From assembly GCA_008107755.1 (NCBI GenBank), contig VIRH01000102.1:20290-84289 (forward strand): a stretch of 64,000 bases of DNA. The letters are read 5' to 3'. Below, one piece after another: positions 52,674-62,172 of the stretch. Numbering within the stretch: the first letter of the stretch is position 1; every line of letters starts with the position of its first letter. The position numbers and the translations under genes are program-made. This DNA is from Rhodobacterales bacterium. Its GTDB lineage: Bacteria > Pseudomonadota > Alphaproteobacteria > Rhizobiales > Stappiaceae. Below the pieces are notes generated by a model. It did not search any database. It was not told the origin of the DNA and was given only the letters and a program-made list of their open reading frames with translations.

Positions 52674-53171
52674 ATGAGCCGTTTGGACAGTTTTATCCGT
52701 CGCATGACCTCCCAGAAAATTCTTCTGGAACATCTGGTCGACAAGGTGAACGCGGTGGAGGGACCAGTTCTCGAGCTGGGCCTGGGCAACGGGCGCACTT
52801 ACGATCATCTGCGCGAGATCTACCCGAACAAGGAGATCTTCGTCTTTGACTTCGCGATGAATTGCCACCCGAGCTGTGCGCCCGATGCGGAGCACATGAT
52901 CCTGGGCGATATCCGCGAAACGCTTGCGTTCTGCGGCCCGCGCGTCGGCGCCAAGGCAGCTTTCGCGCATATCGATATCGGGTCCGCCGATCCGACCTAC
53001 GACCTGGCAATCGTTCACTGGCTCGCACCGCTCGTTGACCAGCGCATGTCCGTTGGCGGATATGTCCTGTCCGCCTTCAAGTTCGATCTTCCGAATTTCG
53101 AAACGCTGGAGAAACCGGAAGGCATCCATCCCGGCCGCTATCACATCTATCGGAAGACTTCCGAAGTCTGA
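52674..53171 (+). CDS. Class I SAM-dependent methyltransferase (Methyltransf_17-like)
   Basis: A 165-residue small methyltransferase. SAM-binding motif I reads VLELGLGNGRTYDHLREIYP and motif II ends IFVFDFAM. Further motifs are FAHIDIGSADPTYDL and GGYVLSAFKFDLPNF. It lacks extra domains, and its target is unknown. I recall this short type as the Methyltransf_17 family of alphaproteobacteria. The gene starts a four-gene rightward run (methyltransferase, CoA-transferase, NUDIX, cyclase) with short gaps (20, 27, 77 bases), the first three probably one operon. Confidence 0.78.
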   Translation: MSRLDSFIRRMTSQKILLEHLVDKVNAVEGPVLELGLGNGRTYDHLREIYPNKEIFVFDFAMNCHPSCAPDAEHMILGDIRETLAFCGPRVGAKAAFAHIDIGSADPTYDLAIVHWLAPLVDQRMSVGGYVLSAFKFDLPNFETLEKPEGIHPGRYHIYRKTSEV

Positions 53172-53191
53172 CCCTTCCTTAGGAAACGCAC

Positions 53192-54394
53192 ATGACCGCG
53201 CCGCTCAAGGGCATCAAGGTAATCGAACTTGCCCGCATTCTCGCCGGGCCGTGGACCGGGCAGACGCTCGCCGATCTCGGTGCGGACGTGATCAAGGTCG
53301 AGAGCCCGCAGGGCGACGATACCAGGGGGTGGGGCCCGCCCTTCGTCAGGGATTCGGACGGGAATGACGGCGATGCCGCCTATTTTCATGCCTGCAATCG
53401 GGGCAAGCGTTCCGTCGCGGTGGACTTCCGAACGGACGAGGGACAGGAAACCGTGCGCCGCCTCGTTGCCGACGCGGATATCGTCATCGAGAACTTCAAG
53501 GTTGGCGGCCTTGCCAAATACGGCCTGGATTACGAAAGCCTTTCGAAGGTCAATCCGAAACTGGTCTATTGCTCCATAACCGGTTTCGGCCAGGACGGCC
53601 CCTATGCGCATCGTGCCGGCTATGACTTCATGATCCAGGGCATGGGTGGGATCATGGATCTGACCGGTGCGCCGGACGGGGAGCCCCAGAAGATCGGCGT
53701 TGCCTTTGCGGATATCTTTACCGGGCTTTACGGCGTGGTCGGCATCCTGGCTGCGCTGCGCAGGCGCGACGAGACAGGCGAGGGCGAGTGGGTCGACATG
53801 TCCCTTCTGGACACCCAGGTCGGTGTTCTTGCCAACCAGGCGCTCAACTACTTTGTCTCCGGCAAGTCGCCGAAACGGCTGGGCAACGCACATCCCAACA
53901 TCGTGCCCTATCAGGTCTTCCCGGCAAGCGACGGTCACCTGATCATTGCGGTTGGCAATGACGGCCAGTTCCGTCGGCTCTGCACGGTGCTCGGCCGACC
54001 GGATCTTGCCGCGGATCCGAAATATGCAACGAATGGCGGCCGCGTCGCCTCGCGGGCGGAGCTGGTGCCGATCCTGACGACGGAAACGCAGAGCCGCACC
54101 AGGGACGATCTTCTGGCAGCTCTTGAAGGTGAGGGGGTGCCCGCCGGTCCGATCAACTCCGTCGAAGACGTGTTTGACGATGTCCATGTGCAGCACCGGG
54201 GCATGAAGGTCGAACTGCCTGCAACGGGAACGCAGCAGGGTCAGGTGCCATCCGTGCGCACGCCGATCAGGTTCCGGAATGCTGAACTGGTGCTTTCGAA
54301 GGCTGCGCCGGCGCTGGGCGAGCATACTGCGGAGATCCTCATGAGCATCGGGGTTGCCGGCATCGAGACTGAAACCCCTGACAATTCAAAGTAA
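53192..54394 (+). CDS. CaiB/BaiF family CoA-transferase (class III)
   Basis: A 400-residue class III CoA-transferase. Seen: the start GIKVIELARILAGPWTGQTLADLGADVIKVE, the NRGKRSVAVDFR segment, catalytic aspartate in GYDFMIQGMGGIMDLTG, and PYQVFPASDGHLIIAVGND. These enzymes move CoA between carboxylic acids (for example succinyl-, carnitinyl- or formyl-CoA). The pair of acids used here cannot be told from sequence. Typical length, complete. Confidence 0.94.
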   Translation: MTAPLKGIKVIELARILAGPWTGQTLADLGADVIKVESPQGDDTRGWGPPFVRDSDGNDGDAAYFHACNRGKRSVAVDFRTDEGQETVRRLVADADIVIENFKVGGLAKYGLDYESLSKVNPKLVYCSITGFGQDGPYAHRAGYDFMIQGMGGIMDLTGAPDGEPQKIGVAFADIFTGLYGVVGILAALRRRDETGEGEWVDMSLLDTQVGVLANQALNYFVSGKSPKRLGNAHPNIVPYQVFPASDGHLIIAVGNDGQFRRLCTVLGRPDLAADPKYATNGGRVASRAELVPILTTETQSRTRDDLLAALEGEGVPAGPINSVEDVFDDVHVQHRGMKVELPATGTQQGQVPSVRTPIRFRNAELVLSKAAPALGEHTAEILMSIGVAGIETETPDNSK

Positions 54395-54421
54395 CCGAGT
54401 TGCCACCGACTGGAGCTGCCT

Positions 54422-55015
54422 GTGTCCGAAGAGACGGATTATCTGAAAGTGCTGGACAGGACGGTCCTGTCCGACGGCTGGGGCACCTTGACCCGTTACA
54501 AGGTCGGCTTTCGCCGCCGCGACGGAACCTGGCAGGAGATGGTGCGCGAAGCCTATGATCGTGGCCACGGCGCGGCCTGCCTTCTGCACAATCCCGAAAC
54601 GGACTGTGTGCTTCTGACGCGCCAGTTTCGGCTGCCGGTCTGGTTGTCCGGCTTCGATCCCTTCATGATCGAGGCACCCGCCGGACTTCTGGAAGGTGAA
54701 AGCCCGGAAGAGCGGATGCGCGGCGAACTGATCGAAGAGACCGGCTTCGAGGTTTCGTCTCTCGAACACCTCTACGACGTGCACATGAGCCCCGGGTCAG
54801 TCACCGAATATCTGGCGTTCTTCGCCGGGACGTACCACGTGAACGATCAGGTAGGCGACGGCGGCGGACTTCAGGAAGAAGGCGAGGACATCGAAGTGAT
54901 GCATGTTCCGCTCAGCGACGCTCTGAAGATGGTGCGGAGCGGCGAAATCCGCGATGCGAAAACCATTATCCTTTTGCAGGAACTTGCTTTACGGAAGCTT
55001 GGTCCGCAAACCTGA
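54422..55015 (+). CDS. NUDIX hydrolase, NudK/ADP-sugar pyrophosphatase-like
   Basis: A 197-residue protein, start GTG at 54422. The NUDIX box is visible as GLLEGES-PEERM-RGELIEETGF, with PFMIEAPAG before it and HLYDVHMSPGSVTEYLAFF after it. This matches the GDP-mannose/ADP-ribose type (NudK/YffH) that hydrolyses nucleotide-sugar pyrophosphates using Mg2+. Substrate is inferred by family; the NudK group in E. coli acts on GDP-mannose. It follows the CoA-transferase by 27 bases. Confidence 0.9.
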   Translation: MSEETDYLKVLDRTVLSDGWGTLTRYKVGFRRRDGTWQEMVREAYDRGHGAACLLHNPETDCVLLTRQFRLPVWLSGFDPFMIEAPAGLLEGESPEERMRGELIEETGFEVSSLEHLYDVHMSPGSVTEYLAFFAGTYHVNDQVGDGGGLQEEGEDIEVMHVPLSDALKMVRSGEIRDAKTIILLQELALRKLGPQT

Positions 55016-55036
55016 CGTTAATTGCTTTCCTTGAAA

Positions 55037-55064
55037 TTGACGTCAACGGACTGCCATGTAAGCT
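55037..55064 (+). promoter_or_regulatory. Candidate promoter for the cyclase gene
   Basis: TTGACG (55037-55042), 16-base spacer, TAAGCT (55059-55064), 28 bases before the ATG. The -35 box lies in the palindrome TTGACGTCAA (55037-55046). The -10 is poor. Confidence 0.3.
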
Positions 55065-55092
55065 GGAAATCTGATTACGGGAACATCGTCCG

Positions 55093-56973
55093 ATGGCGCC
55101 AGGCAAGCGCAGACCACCGCGCATCAAACTGCCCCTGACCACGGTGGTCGGGGCGGGCTTTGGCGTTTTCGTCGCACTGGCAATCGGTCTGGTGCTGGCG
55201 TTGTCCGTCACCGCCAATTTCAAGAACACGTTTTCCCTTCTCAACGACAAGACGATCCTGAGCACCCAGGCGCTCGAACAGCAGATCACGACGCATTTCA
55301 AATCGGTCGAAAACGCGGTTGTCGGGCTGAAACCCTATTTCGACGAGGGCATGCTCGGCTTCGATGATCCGGAGCGGACACTGGCGGATCTGTCGATCGC
55401 CATGAAATCCAACAACGACATAACGACGCTGGCGGTCTCGGACCTCGAAGGACGCAAGATCGGGATTTTTCGCAGCCAGAGCGGCAAGTTGTGGCGGATC
55501 CGATCCGATGCTCCGCCGCCCGGTCTGACCATGGACGGGCCGCCGAAGCTGCGCCCGGACAGCCCGCCGACCTGGGGGGCGCTGGTGCGCCAGCAGAACG
55601 CACAGTTCGCCAACGTTTCGGTGCCGCTCGTGCGCGGCGGTCAGATCGTGGGAACGCTGACGGCAGCAAGTTCGATGCAGGATCTGGCGGCAATCGTGTC
55701 CTCGCAGGACGAGGGCGTCGACAACACCGTGTTCATCATCGCCGGCAATGGCGAGGTCATCATGCATTCGGACATGGCATGGCTTCAGACCGGGGGCTCG
55801 ATCAAGGACAAGCTGCCCGGCAATCTGGGCGCCGTCGGGGATCCGGTTCTGTCTGCGCTCGTCAACGAATCCCCGCTCAACGAGTTCCAGAAGGCTGCCG
55901 AACTCGGCATCGAGGTTTCGATCGTCGAGGCGGACAAGGACGAGTTCATCGTCATGAAATCCGAACTCGACGGGTTCGCCGACGCACCGTTGACAGTCGG
56001 CCAGTATTACCGTGGCGCGACGGTGTCGAGAGAGGTCCGGCGTCTGGCAGGCTCCATGTTCGTCGGTTTCGGCGCGCTGGTGGTATCGGTTCTGATCGCT
56101 TTCTGGATGGGCCGCCGCGTCGCGCGACCCTTGAGAAATCTTGCCGTTCAGTCCGAACTCGTGGGCTCCCTGTCGCTGAACGAGGTGGAGCCTTTGCCGA
56201 GGAGCCGGGTGGTCGAGATTGATCAGGTGGCCCAGGCCTTCAATGCCATGGTGGAAGGCCTCAAGGCCATGAACACCTATGTTCCGCGCTCCCTGTTCAT
56301 CAAGTTGATGCGTCTCGGCGGCGGCAAGGCGGCGGAAGCGCGCGAAGCGGAGCTGACCATTGTCTTCACCGACATCGTCGGCTTTACGGCGAAGTCCGAG
56401 CACCTGAGCGCGAAGGAGACGGCGCAGCTTCTGAACGACCATTTCTCGATCCTGGTCGAGGCGGTCGAAACGGAAGGCGGAACGGTCGACAAGTTCCTGG
56501 GCGATGGCATGCTGGCATTCTGGGGCGCGCCGGACGAACGGCCCGACCACGCGGAGGCTGCGGTTCGGACCGCACGGCGGATCGCCGTCCTGCATCACGA
56601 GGCCAATCAGACGGCCGAGGAGAACGGCCGGCCGAAAATGTCGCTGCGCATCGGCATTCACACCGGCCCGGCGGTCGTTGGCAATGTCGGCGCGCTTGAC
56701 CGGTGGAATTACACGGTTGTCGGCGACACGGTGAATGCGGCCGAAAGGCTGCAGACCCTCGGAAAGGAAGTGCCGGGCGAACCGGAAGTGACCATTCTGG
56801 CGAGTGCCGATACGGTCGCCGAACTGCCGGACGAGAGGGCTCTCCGCCCTGTGGGCGAGCATCTTCTTCGCGGGCGCAGCGGGTTGATGGAAGTTTACTG
56901 GATCGATCCGTTCCCGGCACCGGGGGGCCGTATGGACGCCGCGCGATCGAAGCCTGTCTCGGCGGCCGAGTAG
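55093..56973 (+). CDS. Membrane adenylate/guanylate cyclase (class III)
   Basis: A 626-residue protein. Helix 1 lies at ~20-42 (VGAGFGVFVALAIGLVLALS), then a ~270-residue periplasmic sensor region of Cache type (LADLSIAMKSNNDITTLAVS), helix 2 at ~320-340 (MFVGFGALVVSVLIAF), HAMP (GRRVARPLRNLAVQ) and the class III cyclase domain (LTIVFTDIVGFTAKSE, DKFLGDGMLAFWGAP, GIHTGPAVVGNVG, WNYTVVGDTVNAAERLQ). The metal-binding aspartates and N-x3-R stabiliser are present, so it should be active. cAMP versus cGMP product is not decided here. Confidence 0.9.
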   Translation: MAPGKRRPPRIKLPLTTVVGAGFGVFVALAIGLVLALSVTANFKNTFSLLNDKTILSTQALEQQITTHFKSVENAVVGLKPYFDEGMLGFDDPERTLADLSIAMKSNNDITTLAVSDLEGRKIGIFRSQSGKLWRIRSDAPPPGLTMDGPPKLRPDSPPTWGALVRQQNAQFANVSVPLVRGGQIVGTLTAASSMQDLAAIVSSQDEGVDNTVFIIAGNGEVIMHSDMAWLQTGGSIKDKLPGNLGAVGDPVLSALVNESPLNEFQKAAELGIEVSIVEADKDEFIVMKSELDGFADAPLTVGQYYRGATVSREVRRLAGSMFVGFGALVVSVLIAFWMGRRVARPLRNLAVQSELVGSLSLNEVEPLPRSRVVEIDQVAQAFNAMVEGLKAMNTYVPRSLFIKLMRLGGGKAAEAREAELTIVFTDIVGFTAKSEHLSAKETAQLLNDHFSILVEAVETEGGTVDKFLGDGMLAFWGAPDERPDHAEAAVRTARRIAVLHHEANQTAEENGRPKMSLRIGIHTGPAVVGNVGALDRWNYTVVGDTVNAAERLQTLGKEVPGEPEVTILASADTVAELPDERALRPVGEHLLRGRSGLMEVYWIDPFPAPGGRMDAARSKPVSAAE

Positions 56974-57164
56974 GCGGCAACGCGCAATTCGTCCCCGACT
57001 AATTACCGGAAATGAAACCGGATTTCGCTATCTGTGATCCGGGGCACTGGGTATTGCTCCATAATTCTGCATTGCTATCGGCCGGGGAATTTGATTGTCT
57101 TTCTATTGCAATAAGGGCTTAGTAAAGCACCCAACGACATCTCTTGCCGAGGAGGAGAAGCGCG

Positions 57165-59051
57165 GTGAATGTTCTCTCGATCGAGGGGCTGACGGTAGAT
57201 TTTAATACGGCGGAAGGTAAGATCCGCGCGGTGGACGACGTGTCGTTTGTCGTGCCTGAAAATCGCACCGTTGCTCTGGTCGGGGAATCCGGTTCGGGCA
57301 AGACCGTGATCTCGCAGACGATCATGGGTCTGTTGCCGGAAGCTGCCAGCATCACGTCAGGAAAAGTCGTGCTTGCGGATGCTAGCGGTGCCGAGCCACC
57401 GGTCGATATCGCCACGTTGAGCCGCAAGGGCGCCACGATGCGCCACCTGCGCGGCAACCGCGTCGCGATCATCTTTCAGGAGCCGATGACGTCGCTGTCT
57501 CCGCTCCATACCATCGGCGACCAGATCAGCGAAGCGGCCATTCTGCATCGGAACGTGTCTCGTCCGGAAGCGCGTGAATTGACCAAGGAAATGCTTCGCC
57601 TGGTGCATTTCCCGGATCCGAAGCGCGCCCTCGACACCTATCCCTTCGAACTTTCGGGCGGCCTGCGCCAGCGCGCCATGATCGCCATGGCAATGATCTG
57701 CCGGCCGTCACTGCTGATCGCCGACGAACCGACGACCGCACTCGACGTCACGATCCAGGCCGAGATCCTGAAGCTGATCCGCGAAGTGCAGGGCGAGCTG
57801 CGCATGTCGGTGCTGATGATCACCCATGATTTCGGCGTCGTTGCCAACATGGCGGACGAAATTGCCGTGATCTATCATGGCCGCATCATGGAAAAGGGCA
57901 CGGCCGAGCAGCTGTTTTCCAATCCTCAGCACGAGTATCTGAAGGCGCTGCTCAACGCGGTGCCGAGTTTTCAAATGGACAAGGACGAGCGTCTGGTCCC
58001 GATCCGGCCGATCGTCATCAAGTCCGGAGACCTCACGAAGAACCGCCCGCACTGCAAGGTCGAGCCGGGGACGCCGCTGGTCGAGATGCGCGACGTCACG
58101 AAGAAGTTCACTCTGCGCAAGGGCTCGTTCCTCGGCGGCAAGGTCAAGACCATGACCGCGCTGGACGGCATCAACCTGACGATCCGGCGAGGGGAGTGTC
58201 TCGGGCTCGTGGGCGAGTCCGGGTCCGGCAAGACGACTGCCGCTAAGGCAATCCTGCGTGCGCTCGACCTGCAGGGTGGCAAGGTCCTCTACAATCGCGG
58301 CAATGGCCTGGAGGATATCGCAAGCCTGAAGGGCGCCGACCTGATGGACTATCGCCGCCGCGTGCAGCTGATCTTCCAGGACCCGTTCTCCTCGCTCAAT
58401 CCCCGCATGACCATCAACGACACGTTGACGGAGCCGCTGGAAGTGCACGGCATCGGCACGTCACAGGAGCGGGCGGAACGCGCGCGAAACCTGATGACCC
58501 TGGTTGGTCTCGATCCACGCTTCCTGCGCCGTTATCCCCATTCCTTTTCCGGCGGGCAGCGACAACGTATTGGCATCGCCCGTGCGCTTGCGCTCAATCC
58601 CGAATTCATACTGTGCGACGAACCGACCTCGGCGCTCGACGTTTCCGTGCAGGCCCAGATCCTCAATCTGCTGCAGGACCTGAAACGCGACCTCAATCTG
58701 ACCTATCTGTTCGTCAGCCACAATCTGGCGGTGGTGGACTATATCGCCGACCGTATTGCCGTCATGTGCCGCGGCCGACTTGTGGAAGTCGGTGAGACGC
58801 GCGAGGTGGTCGGCAACCCGCTTCATCCTTACACAAAGGCGTTGTTGTCGGCGGTTCCGGAGCCGGATCTCTCGGCGCCGCTTGATTTTACCGCGCTTGA
58901 TGCCAATCGGGCATCAGAGCCGGAGTTATGGCCGGAGCCTTTCCGCCTGTCCGACGGCATGGAACCGTCGCTGGTGGAGATGGAACCGGAACATTTTGTC
59001 TGCGCACCCGGACTGAAGAAAACCGGGGCGCTTGAGGGGACTGCTGCATGA
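57165..59051 (+). CDS. ABC importer ATPase with two fused nucleotide-binding domains (peptide/nickel type)
   Basis: A 628-residue protein with start GTG at 57165 (SD GAGGAGGAG). Domain 1: Walker [13 protein letters not shown], signature [12 protein letters not shown], Walker [13 protein letters not shown]. Domain 2 (from ~300): [13 protein letters not shown], signature [12 protein letters not shown], Walker [13 protein letters not shown]. Each is followed by the oligopeptide-type C-terminal extension. It powers the importer encoded by the three following genes. Its stop overlaps the start of the binding-protein gene by four bases. It corresponds to DppD plus DppF in one chain (as in YejF/GsiA). 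Confidence 0.95.
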   Translation: MNVLSIEGLTVDFNTAEGKIRAVDDVSFVVPENRTVALVGESGSGKTVISQTIMGLLPEAASITSGKVVLADASGAEPPVDIATLSRKGATMRHLRGNRVAIIFQEPMTSLSPLHTIGDQISEAAILHRNVSRPEARELTKEMLRLVHFPDPKRALDTYPFELSGGLRQRAMIAMAMICRPSLLIADEPTTALDVTIQAEILKLIREVQGELRMSVLMITHDFGVVANMADEIAVIYHGRIMEKGTAEQLFSNPQHEYLKALLNAVPSFQMDKDERLVPIRPIVIKSGDLTKNRPHCKVEPGTPLVEMRDVTKKFTLRKGSFLGGKVKTMTALDGINLTIRRGECLGLVGESGSGKTTAAKAILRALDLQGGKVLYNRGNGLEDIASLKGADLMDYRRRVQLIFQDPFSSLNPRMTINDTLTEPLEVHGIGTSQERAERARNLMTLVGLDPRFLRRYPHSFSGGQRQRIGIARALALNPEFILCDEPTSALDVSVQAQILNLLQDLKRDLNLTYLFVSHNLAVVDYIADRIAVMCRGRLVEVGETREVVGNPLHPYTKALLSAVPEPDLSAPLDFTALDANRASEPELWPEPFRLSDGMEPSLVEMEPEHFVCAPGLKKTGALEGTAA

Positions 59052-60934
59052 CTTTTATCAACATACTGAGGGTCGGGGTCTTCGTGTCCTCGGCCATGTT
59101 GGCCGGACCATTGTCCGCGCTGGAACTCAAGGAAACGCCGGGTCTGGATCCGTCGCTTCCCCCGATCGAGGAACGCGTGCCGGCCGAGGCGCTTGTCGTC
59201 GATCTGGAGGCCTCCGGGCGGACCACGGGCACACCCGGCGGCTCGCTCGACACCCTGATCGGACGCGCCAAGGACGTGCGTCTGATCAATGTCTGGGGCT
59301 ACGCGCGCCTTGTCGGCTACAACGAGCAACTGGATCTCGTTCCCGACATCCTTGAAGATGTCGAGGTCGAGGACGGCCGCATCTTCACGCTGCACACGCG
59401 CGAGGGCCACAAATGGTCCGATGGCGCGCCCTTCGGTGCGGATGATTTTCGCTACTATTTCGAGGATGTCGCCTCCAGCGAGGACCTCAATCCGTCCGGG
59501 TTGCCACCGTTCCTGACCGTCGATGGCAAGGGCCCGAAATTCGAGGTTCTGGACGAAACCACGGTCCGGTACACCTGGGATGCGCCGAACCCGCTCTTTC
59601 TGCCGGAACTGGCAAAGTCCAGGCCGCCGTTTATCTACCGTCCTGCTCATTACCTGAAGCAGTTTCATGGCAAATACGGTGATCCTGATTTCATCAAGAA
59701 CGAAGCCGAAAAGGTCAAAGCGCGCAGTTGGGCCCCTCTGCACAACAAGAAGGATGACATGTACGACGCACGCAACGTCGACCTTCCAAGCCTTCAGCCC
59801 TGGGTCCGGAACAGGGACGACAGCGATCTGCGGTTCGTTCTGGATCGCAATCCCTACTATCACCGCATCGACAGCACCGGTCAGCAGCTTCCCTATATTG
59901 ATCAGGTCGTGATGACCGTCGCCGACGGCAAGCTCATCCCCGCCAAGACCCAGGCCGGTGAAAGCAACCTTCAGGCGCGCAACATCAGCTTTTCCGATGT
60001 CACGGTGCTGAAGAAGGGCGAGAAGCAGAACGACTACACGACAGCACTCTGGTCCAACACCAAGGGCTCGGAAATCTCGATCCAGCCGAACCTGACGGTC
60101 AAGGATCCGGTCTGGCGCGAACTGTTGCGCGATACCCGTTTCCGGCACGCACTGTCGCTTGGGATCGACAGGAACCTGATCAACCGGGTTCTCTTTTTCG
60201 GTCTCGGCAAGCCCGTCAACGACACTGTGCTGCCGGCAAGCCCGCTGTACAAGGCTGAGTATGCGACCGAATGGGCGCAATATGATCCTGAAAAGGCGAA
60301 GGCCCTGCTGGATGAAATCGGTCTGACCGAGCGCAACAGCGAAGGCATCCGGCTGATGCCCGACGGCCGTCCTCTGGAGATCATCGTGGAAACCGCCGGT
60401 GAGGAGCAGGTCCAGGACGATGCGCTCGAACTCGTCTCGGAAATGTGGAAGGAAATCGGAATCAAGCTGTTTCCCAAGCCCAGCCAGCGCGACAACATGC
60501 GCGAACGTGCGATCACCGGCGACCTGGTCATGTCTGTCTGGGGCGGGTTCGAGAACGGAATTCCGACCTCGGAAATGCCGCCGGACGACTACGTTCCCGT
60601 GCATGGTGACCGTCTGAACTGGTTTGCCTGGGGCGATTATTACGAGACCGGCGGAGAGGGCGGGGAAAAACCCGACTGGCCGCCGGCGGAACGCCTGATG
60701 GAACTCTACGACGCCTGGCTCGGCTCGCGGACGAAAGAGGAGCGGACCGAGATCTGGGAAGAGATCCTGCAGATACATGCCGACGAGACGATCCATATCG
60801 GCCTCGTCTCCGGCGTGCCTCAGCCGGTTGCCATCAAGGACGTGGAAAACGTTCCGCTGGAAGGCATTTACGGTTGGGATCCGGGAGCCCATTTCGGCAT
60901 TCACCGGATGGACGAATTCTATATGGCGAAGTGA
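59048..60934 (+). CDS. ABC transporter solute-binding protein (family 5)
   Basis: A 628-residue exported protein: a hydrophobic leader (LRVGVFVSSAMLAGPLSA) then the SBP_bac_5 fold (RIFTLHTREGHKWSDGAPFGADDF; PYIDQVVMTV; RFRHALSLGIDRNLINRVLFFG). Family 5 binds peptides, nickel or, in several rhizobial and thermophile cases, oligosaccharides. The size (longer than a typical DppA of ~535) and the accompanying long OppC-like permease suggest a non-peptide ligand, but this is inference. The stem-loop at 60983-61006 follows it. Confidence 0.93.
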   Translation: MTFINILRVGVFVSSAMLAGPLSALELKETPGLDPSLPPIEERVPAEALVVDLEASGRTTGTPGGSLDTLIGRAKDVRLINVWGYARLVGYNEQLDLVPDILEDVEVEDGRIFTLHTREGHKWSDGAPFGADDFRYYFEDVASSEDLNPSGLPPFLTVDGKGPKFEVLDETTVRYTWDAPNPLFLPELAKSRPPFIYRPAHYLKQFHGKYGDPDFIKNEAEKVKARSWAPLHNKKDDMYDARNVDLPSLQPWVRNRDDSDLRFVLDRNPYYHRIDSTGQQLPYIDQVVMTVADGKLIPAKTQAGESNLQARNISFSDVTVLKKGEKQNDYTTALWSNTKGSEISIQPNLTVKDPVWRELLRDTRFRHALSLGIDRNLINRVLFFGLGKPVNDTVLPASPLYKAEYATEWAQYDPEKAKALLDEIGLTERNSEGIRLMPDGRPLEIIVETAGEEQVQDDALELVSEMWKEIGIKLFPKPSQRDNMRERAITGDLVMSVWGGFENGIPTSEMPPDDYVPVHGDRLNWFAWGDYYETGGEGGEKPDWPPAERLMELYDAWLGSRTKEERTEIWEEILQIHADETIHIGLVSGVPQPVAIKDVENVPLEGIYGWDPGAHFGIHRMDEFYMAK

Positions 60935-60982
60935 ATTTGACCGGACCGGAGCAGGTTCCTGATCGCGCCGGAAGCGGGATTG

Positions 60983-61006
60983 GGAAGTTGCGCCGGTCCA
61001 ACTTCC
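60983..61006 (+). other. Stem-loop between binding-protein and permease genes
   Basis: GGAAGTTG (60983-60990) pairs perfectly with CAACTTCC (60999-61006) around an 8-base loop. No T run follows. Such intercistronic hairpins after a binding-protein gene often protect its mRNA from 3' exonucleases. Confidence 0.45.
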
Positions 61007-61146
61007 GTTCGGGCCGCTCTGGAAGAGCCGCCGGACAAACGGAATGGCATGGATGAAGAAGTCGGCCTTCGAGAGTGAGCGCTCCACCGCTTGAGAAGAA
61101 GGTACACGAGAGCCCAACGGAAGACACGGGGCTGAGGGGAGAGCAG

Positions 61147-62172
61147 GTGCTCTATTACATTTTCCGACGAATACTGATGATGGTTCCCACGTTGCTGGTG
61201 ATCAGTTTTCTGACGTTTTTAATCGTTGAACTTCCTGCCGGTGATTATATTTCCAACCAGATCGCGGCTCTGAAATCCGCAGGGGAATCCTCTTCGGTCG
61301 CCAAGCTGGAATTCCTGCGGCACGAGTTTTCCCTCGATCGACCCTTTTTCGAGCGTTACCTGATCTGGGTCGGACTGTGGCCGGGACCACATGGCTTGGA
61401 CGGCCTGATCCAGGGCAACTGGGGCTGGTCCTTCGAGTTCGACAAGCCGGTCGAAGAGGTTGTGGGGCCGACCCTGCCACTGACGATCGTCCTCAATTTC
61501 GCGACCATCCTGTTCGTCTATGTGGTCTCGTTTCCGATCGGCATCTTCTCGGCGACGCGCCAGTATTCCTGGGGCGACTACGGCTTTACCTTCCTTGGTT
61601 ATTTCGGCCTTGCGACGCCAAACTTCCTGCTGGCGCTGATCCTCCTTTACCTGTTCAACAGATGGTTTGGCCTGTCCGTCGGCGGACTGATGGATCCGCA
61701 ATACATCGACCAGCCGTGGAGCCCGGAGAAGGCCATGTCGGTCCTGGCGCATCTGATTGTTCCAACCATCGTCATCGGCACCTCCGGCACGGCGGCGATG
61801 ATCCGCCGGTTGCGTGCCAATCTGCTGGATGAACTTCACAAGCAGTATGTCACCACCGGTCGCGCGAAGGGCCTCAAGGAGCGTAATCTTCTGGTCAAGT
61901 ATCCCCTGCGCATGGCGATCAATCCGTTCATCGCGGATATCGGAAACCTGATCCCGTCGATGGTCTCCGGGTCCGTCATCGTTTCCGTGGTGATGAGCCT
62001 GCCGACGGTCGGTCCCGTGCTGGTTTCTGCGCTGCAGTCACAGGATCAGTTCCTTTCGGGCTTCATCCTGCTGTTTGTCGCCATTCTCACGCTGGTCGGC
62101 ATGCTGATCTCCGATCTTCTCCTTGCGGTTCTCGATCCGCGCATCCGGCTCGGCGGGAGGGCAGGCACATGA
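61147..62172 (+). CDS. ABC transporter permease, first (OppB-like)
   Basis: A 341-residue protein from GTG at 61147, with GGGGAGAG upstream; the longer frame from 61075 lacks an SD. Helix 1 is YYIFRRILMMVPTLLVISFLTF, typical for OppB-type permeases, five more helices follow, and the EAA-type loop is present (RAKGLKERNLLVKYPLRMAINPF). It forms the channel with the next gene product. A 212-base gap separates it from the binding-protein gene, unlike the other overlapping junctions of the operon. Confidence 0.93.
   Translation: MLYYIFRRILMMVPTLLVISFLTFLIVELPAGDYISNQIAALKSAGESSSVAKLEFLRHEFSLDRPFFERYLIWVGLWPGPHGLDGLIQGNWGWSFEFDKPVEEVVGPTLPLTIVLNFATILFVYVVSFPIGIFSATRQYSWGDYGFTFLGYFGLATPNFLLALILLYLFNRWFGLSVGGLMDPQYIDQPWSPEKAMSVLAHLIVPTIVIGTSGTAAMIRRLRANLLDELHKQYVTTGRAKGLKERNLLVKYPLRMAINPFIADIGNLIPSMVSGSVIVSVVMSLPTVGPVLVSALQSQDQFLSGFILLFVAILTLVGMLISDLLLAVLDPRIRLGGRAGT

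Noticed and set aside
55037..55046. TTGACGTCAA palindrome, like a eukaryotic cAMP response element, before a cyclase gene
   Set aside because: The likeness to an animal element is coincidence. It is better read as a -35 box within a palindrome.
55075..56862. A 595-codon minus-strand frame opposite the cyclase gene
   Set aside because: The opposite strand has full cyclase, HAMP and membrane features. The antisense translation is rich in Arg/His/Asp and shows no domain.
58829..61117. A 762-codon minus-strand frame across the binding-protein gene
   Set aside because: It is a shadow of a clear family 5 binding protein and overlaps three genes of the operon.
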